From Streptomyces sp. Tu6071 (GTDB taxonomy: Bacteria; Actinomycetota; Actinomycetes; Streptomycetales; Streptomycetaceae), in the NCBI RefSeq assembly GCF_000213055.1, contig NZ_CM001165.1, positions 1,984,001 through 2,048,000 on the forward strand: a stretch of 64,000 nt of DNA, written 5' to 3'. The position numbers and the translations under genes were made by a program. The notes below the pieces were generated by a model. The model was not told the origin of the DNA. It ran no database searches and was given only the letters and a program-made list of their open reading frames with translations. This document shows, piece by piece, positions 27,950-38,423 of the stretch (position 1 is its first letter; the number at the start of each line of letters is the position of its first letter).

Positions 27950-28185
27950 GACGCGGGGGCTGGAACGCGGCGTCGCGCCGGGCGTGGGACGTGACGTCGC
28001 GCCGGTGTCGCGCGTGCGGGACGTCGGCGACGTCGCGTGGTGGAGGCGCGACGTCGCGTACGGGGCGGGGCGACGTCGCGTGCGCTTGACGTCGCGCGCA
28101 CCGCGTGGACGTCGCGGCGTCGCGCCATGCGCGTGGTCCCCGGCCGCGACGTCACGCACCTTGGCACAGGACGTCGCGGCCTCGT
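27950..28185. repeat. GCGACGTCGC tract between glnD and ffh
   Basis: Almost the whole 394-bp gap carries the motif. Exact GCGACGTCGC occurs at 28027-28036, 28048-28057 and 28070-28079, spaced 21 and 22 bp, with one-base variants on both sides (27991, 28088, 28108). No gene is visible. Confidence 0.85.
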
Positions 28186-28200
28186 TGCCTCGTCTGCGCC

Positions 28201-30705
28201 TCAGCCCAGCGTGCGTTCCAGTTCGGACGCCAGTGCCGACGCGACGTCGGGGGCGAGGGGGCCGCCGTCGGGGCCGGTGACGTAGAAGGCGTCGACGGCG
28301 TTGGCGCCGAGGGTGCTGGCGTGGGCGCTGCGTACTCGTACGCCCGCGTTCTCCAGCGCCTGGCCGAGACGGTGCAGCAGGCCGGGGGCGTCCTGGGCGC
28401 GGACCTCGATGACCGTCGCGCTGTGGGACGCGGCGGGGGCGACGCGTACTCGGGGCGGGGGTACGGAGAGTCCCTTGCGGCGCGGGTACGCCGCGTCGCG
28501 TTCGGCGAGGCGGCCCCGGATGTCGAGGCTGCCGTCCAGGGCGCGGACGAGGTCGGCGCGCAGCCGCGTCGCCTGGGGCAGCGAGCCGTACGCGGCGGAC
28601 ACGCGCCAGTCCAGGACGAGAACGGCCGTGGCGTCGCCCGCGCGCGCCCCGCCGGACGCGACGTCGCGCGGAACGTCGGGTGCCGTGCGCAGTTCCCCGG
28701 GGATCTCCGTGCCCCGGAATTCGGCGGTGCGAACCGTGAGCCGGTGCATCGCGAGGACACCGGCGACGGCGGGCAGGACGCCGGGCTGGTCCGGCACCGC
28801 GACGAGCAGTTCGACGCCCACAGGCGCCTGCGCGTCCGCCTCGGCGTCGCCCGGCTCTCCCTCGTGGCGGGTGCGGAGGGTCAGGACGGGGCCGGCAGTG
28901 CGGTACGCCTCGACGGCGAGCCGTTCCTGCTCGGCCGTGAGCGCCGCGGCCTCCTCCGGCTCCGGGGGCTCGGCACCGGAGAGCGCGGCGGCGACGCGGG
29001 CGGCGAGGTCGTCGACGAGCGAGGCGCGCCAGGCGGACCACGCGGCGGGGCCCGTCGCGAGGGCGTCGGCCTCCGTGAGGGCGTGCAGCAGTTCCAGCGT
29101 CGCGATGTCGCGCACAGCGTCGGCGACGCCGCGCACCGTCGCGGGATCGTCCAGGTCACGTCGCGTCGCGGTCTCGACGAGCAGCAGGTGGTGACGCACG
29201 ACGGTCGCGAGCGTCGCGACGTCCGTGGCGTCGAAGCCGATGCGTGCCGCGACGTCGCGCACGATGATCTCGCCCGCCACCGAGTGGTCGCCGGGCCACC
29301 CCTTGCCGAGGTCGTGGAGCAGCGCCGCGACGAGCAGCAGGTCGGGGCGGGAGACGCGACGCGTGAGCGCGGCGGCGCGTACGGCCGTCTCCACGAGGTG
29401 GCGGTCGACTGTCCAGGTGTGGACGGCGTTGCGCTGCGGGCGGCACCTTACGCGTTCCCAGTCGGGCAGCAGTCTGGTGACGAGCCCGCCCGCCTCCAGC
29501 GCCTCCCACACCTCGACGGTGGGGCGTCCCGCGCCGAGCAGAGTGACGAGTTCCTCGCGGGCCTCGGCCGGCCACGTCGTCGGGAGCGGCGGGCAGGCGG
29601 TCGCGAGGCGGCGTACGGCGTGGGGGGACAGCGGGAGGGCTGCCTGCGCGGCGGCCGCGGCGGCGCGCAGGGGCAGGACGGCGTCGCGTTCGGGGCGCGC
29701 CGTCCGGGCGAGGACGGCTTCACCCTCCTGCTCGACGACACCGTCGGCGAGCGGCGTGCGCTCCGGCGCACCGCGCCCGGCGCCGAAGACGGCGCGCAGT
29801 CGGGGCCGCAGCGAGCGGGCGCGCAGGACACGCTGCACCTCGCGCCACGTGACGTCGCCCGCGTACGCGAGGGTGCGCGCCGCTTCGTAGACCTGGCGGA
29901 GCAGCGCGTCGGCGTCGAGCAGGCCGAGGTGGGCGGCGACCTGGTCCTGTTCCTGGAGGGCGAGGCGGTCGGTGGCGCGCCCCGTCGCGAGGTGGAGCGC
30001 GTCGCGCACGTCGAGGAGGGTGCGGCGCGCTTCGTCGAGCCCGGCACGCGGGGCGTCGGCGAGCCACGACGCGGCGACGGCGCGCAGGGCTGTCGCGTCG
30101 CGCAGGCCGCCGCGGGCCTCCTTGAGGTCGGGTTCGAGGAGGAACTGGAGCTCGCCGTGGCGCTCCGCGCGTTCGACGCACAGGTCGTGGAGGGCCGGCA
30201 GGCGCTTGGGGGCCTGGTTGCGCCAGTCGGCGAAGACGGTGGAGCGCAGGGCGGTCGTCAGCCCGAGGTCGCCCGCGACGTGGCGGGCGTCGAGGAGACC
30301 GAGGTGGACCTTCAGGTCCTCTCCGGCGGTCTTGCGCGCCTCGTCCGGGGTGCGCACGGAGTGGTCGAGATCGAGACCGAGGTCCCACACGGGGTACCAG
30401 ACGCGATCGGCGACGGCCGCGATGGCGCGCGGTTCCGCACGGCCGTCGTGGAGGAGCAGGAGGTCGAGGTCGCTGCGCGGGGAGAGTTCGCCACGTCCGT
30501 AGCCGCCGACCGCCACGAGGGCGACGCCGCGTGGCGCCGCGGCGGCGTCGAACAGCTCGGCGAGCCAGGAATCGGTGAGGGTGGCGAGCGCCTGCCTGCG
30601 GGCGCGGCCGTCCTCCGCGTTCTCGTGCAGCAGGCGCAGTCGCGCCGCCGCGTAGCCCCCCGGCTCGGCGTCTTCGGTTTCCTGGCGTTGGTCGAGGCTC
30701 GTCAC
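28201..30705 (-). CDS. glnD: PII nucleotidyltransferase / deadenylylating enzyme GlnD
   Basis: Modifies PII in response to nitrogen status; in Streptomyces GlnD adenylylates GlnK at Tyr51. The 834-residue product has the nucleotidyltransferase motif GGYGRGELSPRSDLDLL, a central helical region, and an HD domain (VAALLHDLGKG, then DHS). Two C-terminal ACT domains follow (VAVPDQPGVLPAVAGVL and RAQDAPGLLHRLGQAL). A short stretch between the ACT domains (APDVPRDVASGG) matches the ACGTCGC repeat style. It starts with GTG at 30705. It lies downstream of glnK but 786 bp away, an unusually long gap filled with repeats, so co-transcription with amtB-glnK is uncertain. Confidence 0.95.
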   Translation of the reverse strand: MTSLDQRQETEDAEPGGYAAARLRLLHENAEDGRARRQALATLTDSWLAELFDAAAAPRGVALVAVGGYGRGELSPRSDLDLLLLHDGRAEPRAIAAVADRVWYPVWDLGLDLDHSVRTPDEARKTAGEDLKVHLGLLDARHVAGDLGLTTALRSTVFADWRNQAPKRLPALHDLCVERAERHGELQFLLEPDLKEARGGLRDATALRAVAASWLADAPRAGLDEARRTLLDVRDALHLATGRATDRLALQEQDQVAAHLGLLDADALLRQVYEAARTLAYAGDVTWREVQRVLRARSLRPRLRAVFGAGRGAPERTPLADGVVEQEGEAVLARTARPERDAVLPLRAAAAAAQAALPLSPHAVRRLATACPPLPTTWPAEAREELVTLLGAGRPTVEVWEALEAGGLVTRLLPDWERVRCRPQRNAVHTWTVDRHLVETAVRAAALTRRVSRPDLLLVAALLHDLGKGWPGDHSVAGEIIVRDVAARIGFDATDVATLATVVRHHLLLVETATRRDLDDPATVRGVADAVRDIATLELLHALTEADALATGPAAWSAWRASLVDDLAARVAAALSGAEPPEPEEAAALTAEQERLAVEAYRTAGPVLTLRTRHEGEPGDAEADAQAPVGVELLVAVPDQPGVLPAVAGVLAMHRLTVRTAEFRGTEIPGELRTAPDVPRDVASGGARAGDATAVLVLDWRVSAAYGSLPQATRLRADLVRALDGSLDIRGRLAERDAAYPRRKGLSVPPPRVRVAPAASHSATVIEVRAQDAPGLLHRLGQALENAGVRVRSAHASTLGANAVDAFYVTGPDGGPLAPDVASALASELERTLG

Positions 30706-30782
30706 CCGGCAGCTCCTGGCCCCCGCGGGAGCGGGGTTCGTGGTCGGTCAGCGGTGTCAACGGCGAAGGGTCGGGGGTGGTC

Positions 30783-30859
30783 GGGTCCCGGGTCCCGGGT
30801 CCTGGGTCCTGGGTCCTGGGTCCTGGGTACTGGGTACTGGGTACTGGGTACTGGGTCCT
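30783..30859. repeat. Heptamer minisatellite, 11 copies, upstream of glnD
   Basis: Eleven exact head-to-tail 7-bp units: two GGGTCCC, four GGGTCCT, four GGGTACT and one GGGTCCT. It begins 78 bp upstream of the glnD start codon, within its probable leader or promoter. The block structure of variants indicates recent slippage or unequal exchange. Confidence 0.97.
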
Positions 30860-30936
30860 GATGAGTCTTTCGTGGTTCCTACAGTTTTCGACGGTCTACA
30901 GGGGCGGCGCGACGTCGCGGTAAAGGTGCAGGTCGC

Positions 30937-30964
30937 ACGCGACGTCGCATATGCCACGTTGCGT
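30937..30964. repeat. 28-bp ATAT-centred palindrome, copy 2
   Basis: Same element as 23596-23623 with one change (T for C) in the right arm, which reads ACGTTGCGT. It is preceded by GCAGGTCGC, shared with copy 3 and, with small changes, copies 4 and 5. Confidence 0.9.
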
Positions 30965-31240
30965 GCGAAGCCGAGGGCGGGACGCGACGTCGCGTCTGGG
31001 GTGAGGCGTCGGTGGAAGGGGGACGGCGCGGGGCGGCACTTCGTCGTGCCCGCCGCGTCGCGCGGGAGGACGCGGCGTCGTCATGCGACGTCGCGCACGG
31101 CTTGCGTCGCATCGCGTCGCCTCCTGTCCAGGGCGCGAGGGTCCCGTTCCCGGCGCCTCGTCGCGCGTCGTCCTGCGGCCTCGCCGCACGCGTTCTCGTC
31201 CTGCGGCGTCGCGCGACATCGCGACAAAAGCCCAGGTCGC

Positions 31241-31268
31241 ACGCGACGTCGCATATGCCACGTCGCGT
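31241..31268. repeat. 28-bp ATAT-centred palindrome, copy 3
   Basis: Identical over 28 bp to copy 1 and preceded by CCAGGTCGC. It lies 304 bp from copy 2 and in the same orientation. Confidence 0.9.
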
Positions 31269-31491
31269 AGCACGACGCACCGCGCCCGCCCCGTCCCACC
31301 GGGCGGCTCCGGTCCCGCCCACGGCCGCGACGACCCTGGACCAACCGCACCCGCCGCCCCGGCCTCCGCCGCGCGACGCCGCGCCCCGCCCCCGTCCCGT
31401 ACCCCCGATACGCCCGTCCCCCGCCCTGTACGTCGCGTGGGCGGCGTGCGGGGCGGGGGACGTCGGGGGGTACGGGGCATGGTGGAGGGGG

Positions 31492-33337
<1,846 letters not shown>

Positions 33338-33534
33338 GCGTTCATGAACCGCGACGCGGCCCCACGCCGCGTCGTTATCGTCGCGCAACCTACGGGACGG
33401 CCCGCGACGCCTCGCGCGCTCCCGGCGTCCGTATACCTGCGCAGGCCACCCGGATGCCGCGCCGGAGCACGACGCGGCGGCACGGACGGGGCGGCGTACG
33501 GGCGGATGTGGCCGGAATCGGGCGGTTGCGGCGT

Positions 33535-33790
33535 CGCGCGGGTGCGGGGTACGTCGCGTGCGGGGCGGAGGCACGTCGCGCAGGGGCGGGGGGGCAGGTG
33601 GCGTACGCGGCGGGCGACGTCGCGGCGACACGTCGCGTCGTGCGGGGCGCGACGTCGCGTTACGAGCGGCCTACGTCGCGTCGTACGGGGCGACGTCGCG
33701 TCGCGCGACGCCACCTCTCGCGCCACGTCGCGTCGTACGCCCCCACGCCGCGTAACCCGACGCGACGTACCCCGCCCCCGACGCGACGTA
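33535..33790. repeat. GCGACGTCGC tract between nsdA and amtB
   Basis: Exact copies at 33614-33623, 33649-33658 and 33690-33699, with many ACGTCGCG and ACGCCGCG variants. The tract occupies the nsdA-proximal half of the 660-bp gap 33186-33845; the amtB-proximal half holds the promoter. No gene is visible. Confidence 0.8.
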
Positions 33791-33845
33791 CCCGCCCCAT
33801 CGCCCCGCCCCCGTACCCCCGTCGTCCGCCACGCCTACACCTCCA

Positions 33846-35360
33846 CTACACCTCCACGTCCCCGTCCTCCGGGAGCTGTCGCGCCATCTCGTCGCGCAGG
33901 TGGAGGACCTCGGGGACGGCGCCGTAGGCGCGGACGACCTGGTCGACCGTCGTGCGCAGGCGGTTGTTGAGGCGTTCGGAGCGGACCTTGCGTGCGATGC
34001 CGATGGCGGCTCCGGCGCGTTCGGCGCTCAGTTCGGGTTCCTTCTTGATCAGGTGGACGGTCGAGAGGCCGATGAGATTGAGCGCGTACGACCGGTGGTG
34101 TTCAAGGTCGCTGCCGAAGAGTTCGACGGCGCGCTCGATGCGCGGCTCCGCGAGCGCGGCGTGTTCCTTGTGGCGCCCGGCCGTGTAGACGAGGTCGCGG
34201 AAGGAGTGGCCGTTCTCGGCGTGCAGTTCGGCCTCGGTGAAGAACCCGATCCAGTCCGGGTCCCGCTCCTCGCCGGAGGACTCCGTCGCCTCGGCGTACG
34301 TGTCCTCGGCGATGCGCACGGCGCGCTTGCACTTGCCCGGCTGGGCGAGGTTGGCGTAGGCGCGCGCCTCCATCGCGTAGAGCATGGCCTGCGTGCGCCC
34401 CGTCGCCTCGTGGCGGCTGCCGTACTGCGCGAGGTGGATGAGTTCGAGGGCGTCGTCGGGGCGGCCGAGGTGGATCATCTGGCGCGCCATGTTGGAGAGG
34501 ATGTACGAGCCGAGGGGCCGGTCCTCGGCCTCCTTCGCGGCGTGCAGGGCGAGGACGAAGTACTTCTGGGCCGCGGGCTGGAGGCCGATGTCGTAGCTCA
34601 TCCAGCCGGCCAGCTCGCCGAGTTCGGCGGCGACGCGGAAGAGGCGGCGGCCGGTCTCGGCGGTCTGCGGCTCCTGGAGCAGGTCGGTGACCTCGTGGAG
34701 TTGCCCGACGACCGCTTTGCGACGTAGACCGCCCCCACTCTGCGCGTCCCACTTGCGGAACATGATCGTTGTTGATTCGAGGAGGGAGAGTTCGGGCTCG
34801 GACAGGCGCCGTGCGGTGCGGTTGGGCGTGGCGATGTCGGCGAGGGTGGGCAGGCGTTCGCCGTGTGCGGGCTGGAGCCAGCGCTGCATCGGCTCGACGA
34901 GGGCGGCGCCCGCCGTCAACGCGAGGGAACCGCCGAGGAAGCCGCGACGCGCGAGCATGAGGTCGCTGCGCGAGAACTCACTCATCAGGGCGACGGCCTG
35001 GGGCGCCGTCCAGGGAAGGTCGATGCCCGCCGTGGACGGCGTCTGGTGGACGGGGCGCAGTCCGAGGTCCTCGACGCTGACGGCACAGCCGAAACGTTCC
35101 GAGAAGAGCGCCGAGAGCAGCCGCGGGATCGGGTCGCGCGGCTGCTCCCCGTCGAGCCAGCGACGTACCCGCGAGGTGTCGGTCGAGATGTGCACGGCGC
35201 CGAGCTGACGTGCCCTGCGGTTGACCTGCCGGGCGAGTTCGCCCTTGGACCAGCCGCTGCGGACGAACCAGGATTCGAGGAGGGCGTTGGGCTTCTTGTC
35301 GACGCCTTCGCCGGCGCCGTAGTCGGTCTCGCTGTGCGTTCCGCCGAACCCCCGGCTCAT
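33846..35360 (-). CDS. nsdA: Developmental / antibiotic-production repressor NsdA
   Basis: In S. coelicolor NsdA represses sporulation and antibiotic synthesis. The 504-residue protein begins with a helix-turn-helix-like domain (WSKGELARQVNRRARQLGA, then TDTSRVRRWLDGEQPRDP). A conserved SDLMLARRGFLGGSLALTAG hydrophobic stretch follows (about 131-150). The C-terminal half is helical, TPR-like, with repeats around WMSYDIGLQPAAQKYFVLAL and LGRPDDALELIHLAQYG. ATG GAC ATG at 35366/35360 gives two starts; I use the second. It lies between amtB and the divergent prim-pol gene, as in S. coelicolor. Confidence 0.93.
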   Translation of the reverse strand: MSRGFGGTHSETDYGAGEGVDKKPNALLESWFVRSGWSKGELARQVNRRARQLGAVHISTDTSRVRRWLDGEQPRDPIPRLLSALFSERFGCAVSVEDLGLRPVHQTPSTAGIDLPWTAPQAVALMSEFSRSDLMLARRGFLGGSLALTAGAALVEPMQRWLQPAHGERLPTLADIATPNRTARRLSEPELSLLESTTIMFRKWDAQSGGGLRRKAVVGQLHEVTDLLQEPQTAETGRRLFRVAAELGELAGWMSYDIGLQPAAQKYFVLALHAAKEAEDRPLGSYILSNMARQMIHLGRPDDALELIHLAQYGSRHEATGRTQAMLYAMEARAYANLAQPGKCKRAVRIAEDTYAEATESSGEERDPDWIGFFTEAELHAENGHSFRDLVYTAGRHKEHAALAEPRIERAVELFGSDLEHHRSYALNLIGLSTVHLIKKEPELSAERAGAAIGIARKVRSERLNNRLRTTVDQVVRAYGAVPEVLHLRDEMARQLPEDGDVEV

Positions 35361-35434
35361 GTCCATGAGCACGCCCCCATCCGTCACCCATCGCACCGCG
35401 CCTCTGCCGTACGCGGCCCCGACCCTCTCAGCAT

Positions 35435-35590
35435 GCGCGACGTCGCGTGCGCCCACGCACCATCGCGCCGACCCATCGTCGCGCCCGCCCGGCGTCGCGG
35501 CGCCGGTGCGCGGCACCGCGCCGTCACCCTCGACGTCACCGTCACCGTCACCGTCACCGCGCGGCGTCGTCGCCGCGGACGCACGCGCCG
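35435..35590. repeat. ACGTCGC variants and a GTCACC hexamer run, nsdA upstream region
   Basis: The 560-bp divergent gap contains GCGACGTCGC near 35439 and looser variants, then four exact GTCACC units (35535-35558). 35640-35870 is less repetitive and relatively A/C-rich and may hold the nsdA and prim-pol promoters. Confidence 0.7.
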
Positions 35591-35876
35591 TGCGACGCCT
35601 CCTCGTCAACACCCGAGGCGGTGCGCCACACTGCCGGAGTCTGTCCCGTGAAGGTAGGGCGTCCCTCACGCGCGCACGAGCCCGTCCCCGGAAACGCCAC
35701 CTTTCGCCACCCCCGCGCCAATAACTCGCCCTGGACTTCACACGATTGACTGACGGAAGACGAACGGGGACCAGCGCATCGAAGCGCGCCGGGGCGCACT
35801 CGGAGATACACACGCCCCCTCCGTACGCCACACGCTACACACGGAGCGTCACTCCAGCGGTTCAGCGCGTAACCGG

Positions 35877-35903
35877 TGGAGCGTCAACGCGTTGGACGCT
35901 CCA
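35877..35903. promoter_or_regulatory. 27-bp operator-like inverted repeat before the prim-pol gene
   Basis: Arms TGGAGCGTC (35877-35885) and GACGCTCCA (35895-35903) are perfect complements around AACGCGTTG. A related half-site GGAGCGTCA occurs about 40 bp upstream (around 35840). It ends 17 bp before the prim-pol ATG, a position suited to repression of that gene. Confidence 0.65.
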
Positions 35904-35920
35904 GACACGTTGGAGGGGGC

Positions 35921-36574
35921 ATGGGTTTCACGATCGGCGGCATCCGGGAGAAGCGCGAAGGCGTGCGGCGCCGTGGACGCTCCTCGGAGTGCACCGCGGT
36001 GGCCGAGTTCACGGGGCTGTGGGGCTGGGACGTCGCGCCGGGGGCGCGGATCGAGGCGGGCGGTTGCTCCTGCGGCGACGCGGCGTGCGGGGCCCCGGGC
36101 GCGCATCCGCTGCGCCGCGCGCGTCCGGTACGGGCCGGTGCCACGCTCGCCGACGCGACCGCGGCGTGGTCCCGCTGGCCGGGCGCCGCGCTCATGCTGC
36201 CGGTCGGCTCCGCCTTCGACGTGCTCGACGTCGCGGAGCGCGCGGGCCGCCACGCCCTCGCGCGCTTGGAGCGCATGGGCCTCCCCCCCGGCCCCGTCGC
36301 CCTCACCCCCCAGGGCCGCGCGCAGTTCTACGTCGCGCCGGGCTCCGCCGCGGCCCTCCCCCGCCTCCTCGCCCGCGCGGGCTGGGACGACGCGCGCCTC
36401 GACCTCCGCGCGCTCGGCACGGGCGCGTACGTCACCGCGCCGCCCTCCGACCGCGGCGGACGCGGCCCGGTGAGCTGGCTGCGCGCGCCCTCGCTCGACA
36501 CGGCGCTGCGCCCGCCGGAGGTGCGCCTGCTGCTCGGGACGCTCGCGTACGTCGCCCACCGGGTCCAGGGATAG
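35921..36574 (+). CDS. Bifunctional DNA primase/polymerase N-terminal-domain protein
   Basis: 217-residue protein resembling the prim-pol (AEP) N-terminal family common in Streptomyces. After a basic start (MGFTIGGIREKREGVRRRGR) come the cysteines GGCSCGDAACGAPGAHPLRR, a hallmark of that family. The stretches ALMLPVGSAFDVLDV and FYVAPGSAAALPRLL follow. The full catalytic DxD...H set of an active primase is not obvious, so activity is doubtful. GGAGGGGGC lies directly upstream of the ATG at 35921. It is divergent from nsdA, with a palindromic operator-like site between. The role is unknown; this neighbour of nsdA is conserved, from memory, in S. coelicolor. Confidence 0.8.
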   Translation: MGFTIGGIREKREGVRRRGRSSECTAVAEFTGLWGWDVAPGARIEAGGCSCGDAACGAPGAHPLRRARPVRAGATLADATAAWSRWPGAALMLPVGSAFDVLDVAERAGRHALARLERMGLPPGPVALTPQGRAQFYVAPGSAAALPRLLARAGWDDARLDLRALGTGAYVTAPPSDRGGRGPVSWLRAPSLDTALRPPEVRLLLGTLAYVAHRVQG

Positions 36575-36726
36575 CGGCCCCGTACAGCGCGGGCTTGGCG
36601 GACGCGTGGGTGAGCCCGCGCGGGGTGGCGGCCCCGTGCCCGTACCGGAAAGTCCCGCAGGGGCCGACGCCATGGCAGGAGAAACCCCAAACCCCGGGGC
36701 GGGTGGCTCTTCGCGGGCGGACAGCG

Positions 36727-36759
36727 GAAAGGCCCCGTGGAGGTGCCACGGGGCCTTTC
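36727..36759. terminator. Bidirectional terminator between prim-pol and ftsY genes
   Basis: A 14-bp perfect stem pairs 36727-36740 (GAAAGGCCCCGTGG) with 36746-36759 around the 5-nt loop AGGTG. The outer AAA/TTT gives short U runs on both strands, fitting its place between convergent genes. Confidence 0.85.
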
Positions 36760-36808
36760 GTCGCGGGGGCGCGGCCGGGGCTCGTGGGAGTCGCGGCGGC
36801 GGGGGCGG

Positions 36809-38032
36809 TCAGTCGCCGATGAGGGCGTCCACGAAGGCGCCGGGTTCGAACGGGGCGAGGTCGTCCGCGCCCTCCCCGAGCCCGATGAGCTTGACCGGGA
36901 CGCCGAGTTCGCGCTGCACCGCGATGACGATGCCGCCCTTGGCCGTACCGTCCAGCTTCGTGAGCACGATGCCGGTGATCGACACGACCTCGGCGAAGAC
37001 GCGCGCCTGGACGAGACCGTTCTGGCCCGTCGTCGCGTCGAGCACGAGGAGGACCTCGTCGACCGGCGCCTGCTTCTCGACGACGCGCTTGACCTTGCCC
37101 AGCTCGTCCATGAGGCCGGTCTTGGTGTGCAGGCGGCCCGCCGTGTCGATAAGGACCGCGTCGGCCTTCTCGGCGATGCCCTCCTTGACCGCGTCGAAGG
37201 CGATCGACGCCGGGTCTCCGCCCTCGGGGCCGCGCACGGTGCGTGCGCCGACGCGCTCGCCCCAGGTCTGGAGCTGATCCGCCGCGGCGGCGCGGAAGGT
37301 GTCGGCCGCGCCGAGCACGACGCTCTTGCCGTCCGCGACCAGGACGCGCGCGAGCTTGCCCGTGGTGGTGGTCTTGCCGGTGCCGTTGACGCCGACGACC
37401 ATCACGATGCCCGGCTTGTCGGGCGCGGCCTCGGTGTGCACGGTGCGGTCCGTGTCGGCGCCGACGAGCGTGAGGAGTTCCTCACGGAGCAGCGTGCGCA
37501 GCTCGTCGGTGGTGCGGGTGCCGAGCACGCGGACGCGCTCGCGCAGCCGCTCGACGAGTTCCTGCGTCGGCGCGACGCCGACGTCGGCGGTGAGGAGCGT
37601 GTCCTCGATCTCCTCCCACGTGTCCTCGTCGAGGTGCTCGCGCGAGAGCAGGGTCAGCAGGCCCTTGCCCAGGGCGTTCTGGGAGCGCGAGAGACGGGCC
37701 CGCAGGCGCACCAGGCGCCCGGCGGTGGGCTCGGGCACCTCGATCTCGGGCTGCGGGGGCAGCGCGACGACCGGGTCCTCGACGGCCTCGGGCGTCGATG
37801 TCGCCGTCTCCGCGTCGGGAAGCGATACCTCCTCGATCGTGCGGCGCTGCTCGTCGCGCGGTTTCTCGGCCTCGTCCCCGACGTGCGGTTCGGCCTCCGG
37901 GGCGGTGACGCTCGGCGTGCGCTCCGGCGGCGTGGGGGGGAGCCGCTTCTTGCGGCGTCCGCTCACCACCAGACCGCTGATCGCACCGATCACGACGACC
38001 GCGATGATGATTGCAAGGATGACGATGTCCAT
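36809..38032 (-). CDS. ftsY: SRP receptor FtsY
   Basis: Membrane-associated GTPase that receives Ffh-ribosome complexes. The 407-residue product begins with a hydrophobic helix (IVILAIIIAVVVIGAISG, residues 2-20), usual for actinobacterial FtsY. An acidic linker and the NG domain follow: VVGVNGTGKTTTTGKLA (P loop), LGAADTFRAAA, IDTAGRLHTKTGLMDEL and TKLDGTAKGG. The start at 38032 is fixed by the membrane helix; upstream in-frame sequence to 38317 is repeat DNA. It partners with Ffh at 26.3-27.8 kb. It lies downstream of smc across a 391-bp repeat-filled gap. Confidence 0.96.
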   Translation of the reverse strand: MDIVILAIIIAVVVIGAISGLVVSGRRKKRLPPTPPERTPSVTAPEAEPHVGDEAEKPRDEQRRTIEEVSLPDAETATSTPEAVEDPVVALPPQPEIEVPEPTAGRLVRLRARLSRSQNALGKGLLTLLSREHLDEDTWEEIEDTLLTADVGVAPTQELVERLRERVRVLGTRTTDELRTLLREELLTLVGADTDRTVHTEAAPDKPGIVMVVGVNGTGKTTTTGKLARVLVADGKSVVLGAADTFRAAAADQLQTWGERVGARTVRGPEGGDPASIAFDAVKEGIAEKADAVLIDTAGRLHTKTGLMDELGKVKRVVEKQAPVDEVLLVLDATTGQNGLVQARVFAEVVSITGIVLTKLDGTAKGGIVIAVQRELGVPVKLIGLGEGADDLAPFEPGAFVDALIGD

Positions 38033-38109
38033 AACGCCCCCCAGTATCGGCCATGCCCGGGACGGGGTCGGGGATTGCGTCTGGCGGGGGGCGAGGGAGC
38101 GGTGGCGGG

Positions 38110-38410
38110 GCGCGACGTGGGGGCGGGGTGGCGGGACGTCGCGAGGCGTCGCGGGGCACGGGGGTACGGGGCGGTGCGACGTCGCGTACGGGGTGGTGCG
38201 ACGCCGCGGCGTGGGTACGGGGCGGTGCGGCGCCGCGCGGCGTGGGTACGTACGAGGCCGCGACGTCGCGGCTGTCACGCCCCGTACGACGCGACGTCGC
38301 CTTGCCGCACCCCGCACCCCGCACGACGCGACGCCGCCTTGTCGCGCCCCGTACGACGACGCGACGGCGCACGGTGCGACGCCCCGCGTGACGCGAGGAC
38401 GCGACGTCCC
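38110..38410. repeat. ACGTCGC tract between smc and ftsY
   Basis: It fills nearly the whole gap with alternating GGCGCGACGTC, GGTGCGACGTCGCG and CGACGCCGC variants, many followed by TACGGGG. The heptamer CGTACGGGG recurs about six times between 38160 and 38230. No gene and no clear terminator are seen. Confidence 0.8.
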
Positions 38411-38423
38411 CCGCGTCGCGCGC

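Larger units (their letters stand above)
30909..31270. repeat. glnK-glnD intergenic ACGTCGC tract with paired palindrome units
   Basis: Exact GCGACGTCGC occurs at 30909-30918, 30939-30948 and 30984-30993, with variants to 31270. Two longer homologous units (about 30907-30965 and 31211-31269) share roughly 57 nt, including the palindrome and a left flank ending AGGTCGC. 31271-31491 is CCCG-rich with no gene seen. Confidence 0.85.

Noticed and set aside
30783..30859. Heptamer run as a transposon end
   Set aside because: It is a pure tandem repeat with no inverted termini, no target duplication and no transposase nearby.
31271..31490. Open frames in the glnK-glnD gap (both strands)
   Set aside because: They are products of ACGTCGC and CCCG repeats with no ribosome sites and no domain features.
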